Source of the DNA: CAYUWM01 sp964448395
GTDB taxonomy: Bacteria > Chloroflexota > Dehalococcoidia > E44-bin15
NCBI GenBank assembly: GCA_964448395.1
Contig: CAYUWM010000026.1
Location: 1-22,743, forward strand
Length of the DNA stretch: 22,743 nucleotides
Reading direction: 5' to 3'
Shown here: positions 22,380-22,743 of the stretch, one piece after another
How the letters are laid out: each line of letters opens with the position of its first letter
How positions within the stretch are numbered: position 1 is the stretch's first letter
The notes under the pieces: generated by a model
Database searches by the model: none
Seen by the model: the letters and a program-made list of their open reading frames with translations, nothing else
Told to the model about the DNA's origin: nothing
Program-made: the position numbers and the translations under genes

Positions 22380-22743
22380 CTAATCAACCCTGCATACCCG
22401 GCACAGCAGAGCGCGGAAGTAGCTGTCCCCGGTGTAGTCGCAGACATCCGAATCATCGGGCAGGATGGAATTGATGTTGGACTCCCACACCCCGAACAGC
22501 GATGGCTCGGCCTCCTCCCGCTCGGGGAACCACCAGTAGCCGTCGGCGTGCACCACCTGCGGGTGCATCCCCTCCAGTAGTTGCGCCCTCTGTTTCACCC
22601 TGCCCAGCGGGGTCTCGATATACACTTCGTCACCGTCGGCGATGCCGAGACCGGCTGCGGTCTCGGGGTTGATCTGCAGCAGGGGATCGGGGTAGCGCTG
22701 GCGCAGCTTCTCGATCTGCCGGTGAGACGAGTGGTGCGAGGCA
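22380..22743 (-). CDS. Molybdopterin oxidoreductase, C-terminal part (runs off right edge)
   Basis: The final 121 residues of a DMSO-reductase-family molybdoenzyme, reading minus. The visible part is the molybdopterin-dinucleotide-binding domain: SHHSSHRQIEKLR, then INPETAAGLGIADGDEV, IETPLGRVKQRA, VVHADGYWWFPE and FGVWESNINSI, ending CRVCRVD. These are typical for the polysulfide/thiosulfate reductase and acetylene-hydratase-like branch rather than for formate dehydrogenase-N, but the substrate cannot be told from this end. It is convergent with nuoN. The catalytic ligand region and the start lie outside the window, so whether it uses Ser, Cys or Sec is unknown. Confidence 0.88.
   Translation of the reverse strand, partial: ASHHSSHRQIEKLRQRYPDPLLQINPETAAGLGIADGDEVYIETPLGRVKQRAQLLEGMHPQVVHADGYWWFPEREEAEPSLFGVWESNINSILPDDSDVCDYTGDSYFRALLCRVCRVD

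Noticed and set aside
1..22743. Mobile elements, CRISPR arrays, rRNA or tRNA genes
   Set aside because: None seen: no transposase or integrase, no regularly spaced repeats and no RNA gene signatures.

Overview
The window is a bacterial chromosome segment from what looks like a strict anaerobe built around selenium, formate and a stripped-down respiratory complex I. Coding sequence is GC-rich; the few intergenic gaps are visibly AT-rich. The set of features (selenocysteine formate dehydrogenase with Tat export, menaquinone-type cytochrome b subunit, 11-subunit-type Nuo lacking NuoEFG) is compatible with a Dehalococcoidia-like Chloroflexota lineage. That placement is an inference from gene content, not a marker-gene result.

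Left part (1-2843), selenium block. On the minus strand lie a DUF3343 (Se/S-carrier-like) gene running off the left edge and a YedE-type selenium/sulfur transporter. Divergently on the plus strand is selA. The yedE leader carries a six-codon upstream ORF with a strong ribosome binding site that ends in UGA, and a SECIS-like hairpin follows at about the spacing used by the real selenocysteine codon in this window.

Middle (2844-7935), formate dehydrogenase. A 353-nt leader region with three possible tandem promoters precedes a FdnGHI-type operon. The catalytic subunit reads through an in-frame TGA (selenocysteine 196) followed by a good SECIS candidate, and has a twin-arginine signal. A strong intrinsic terminator follows the cytochrome b subunit.

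Next (8006-10384), maturation and export. fdhE, tatA, tatB and tatC form a unit that ends at a terminator. These are the functions needed to finish and export the formate dehydrogenase.

Right part (10388-22129), a tightly packed complex I operon: nuoA, B, C, D, a fused nuoH/nuoI gene, J, K, L, M, a Nudix hydrolase, N. There are no nuoE, F or G genes. The fused gene is the most striking object: NuoH continues without a stop into the N-terminal stretch of NuoI, then into a complete GltD-like FAD/NAD(P) oxidoreductase, then into the ferredoxin core of NuoI. This could be a built-in NAD(P)H entry (or exit) module replacing NuoEFG.

Right edge (22130-22743): a probable nuo terminator, a very AT-rich stretch with a near-consensus plus-strand promoter and a foldable region downstream, then the C-terminal end of a convergent molybdopterin oxidoreductase that runs off the right edge.

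How it may work together: selenium uptake and SelA supply Sec for the formate dehydrogenase; FdhE and Tat mature and export it; formate electrons enter the quinone pool; the modified complex I couples quinone to a soluble electron carrier and ion pumping.
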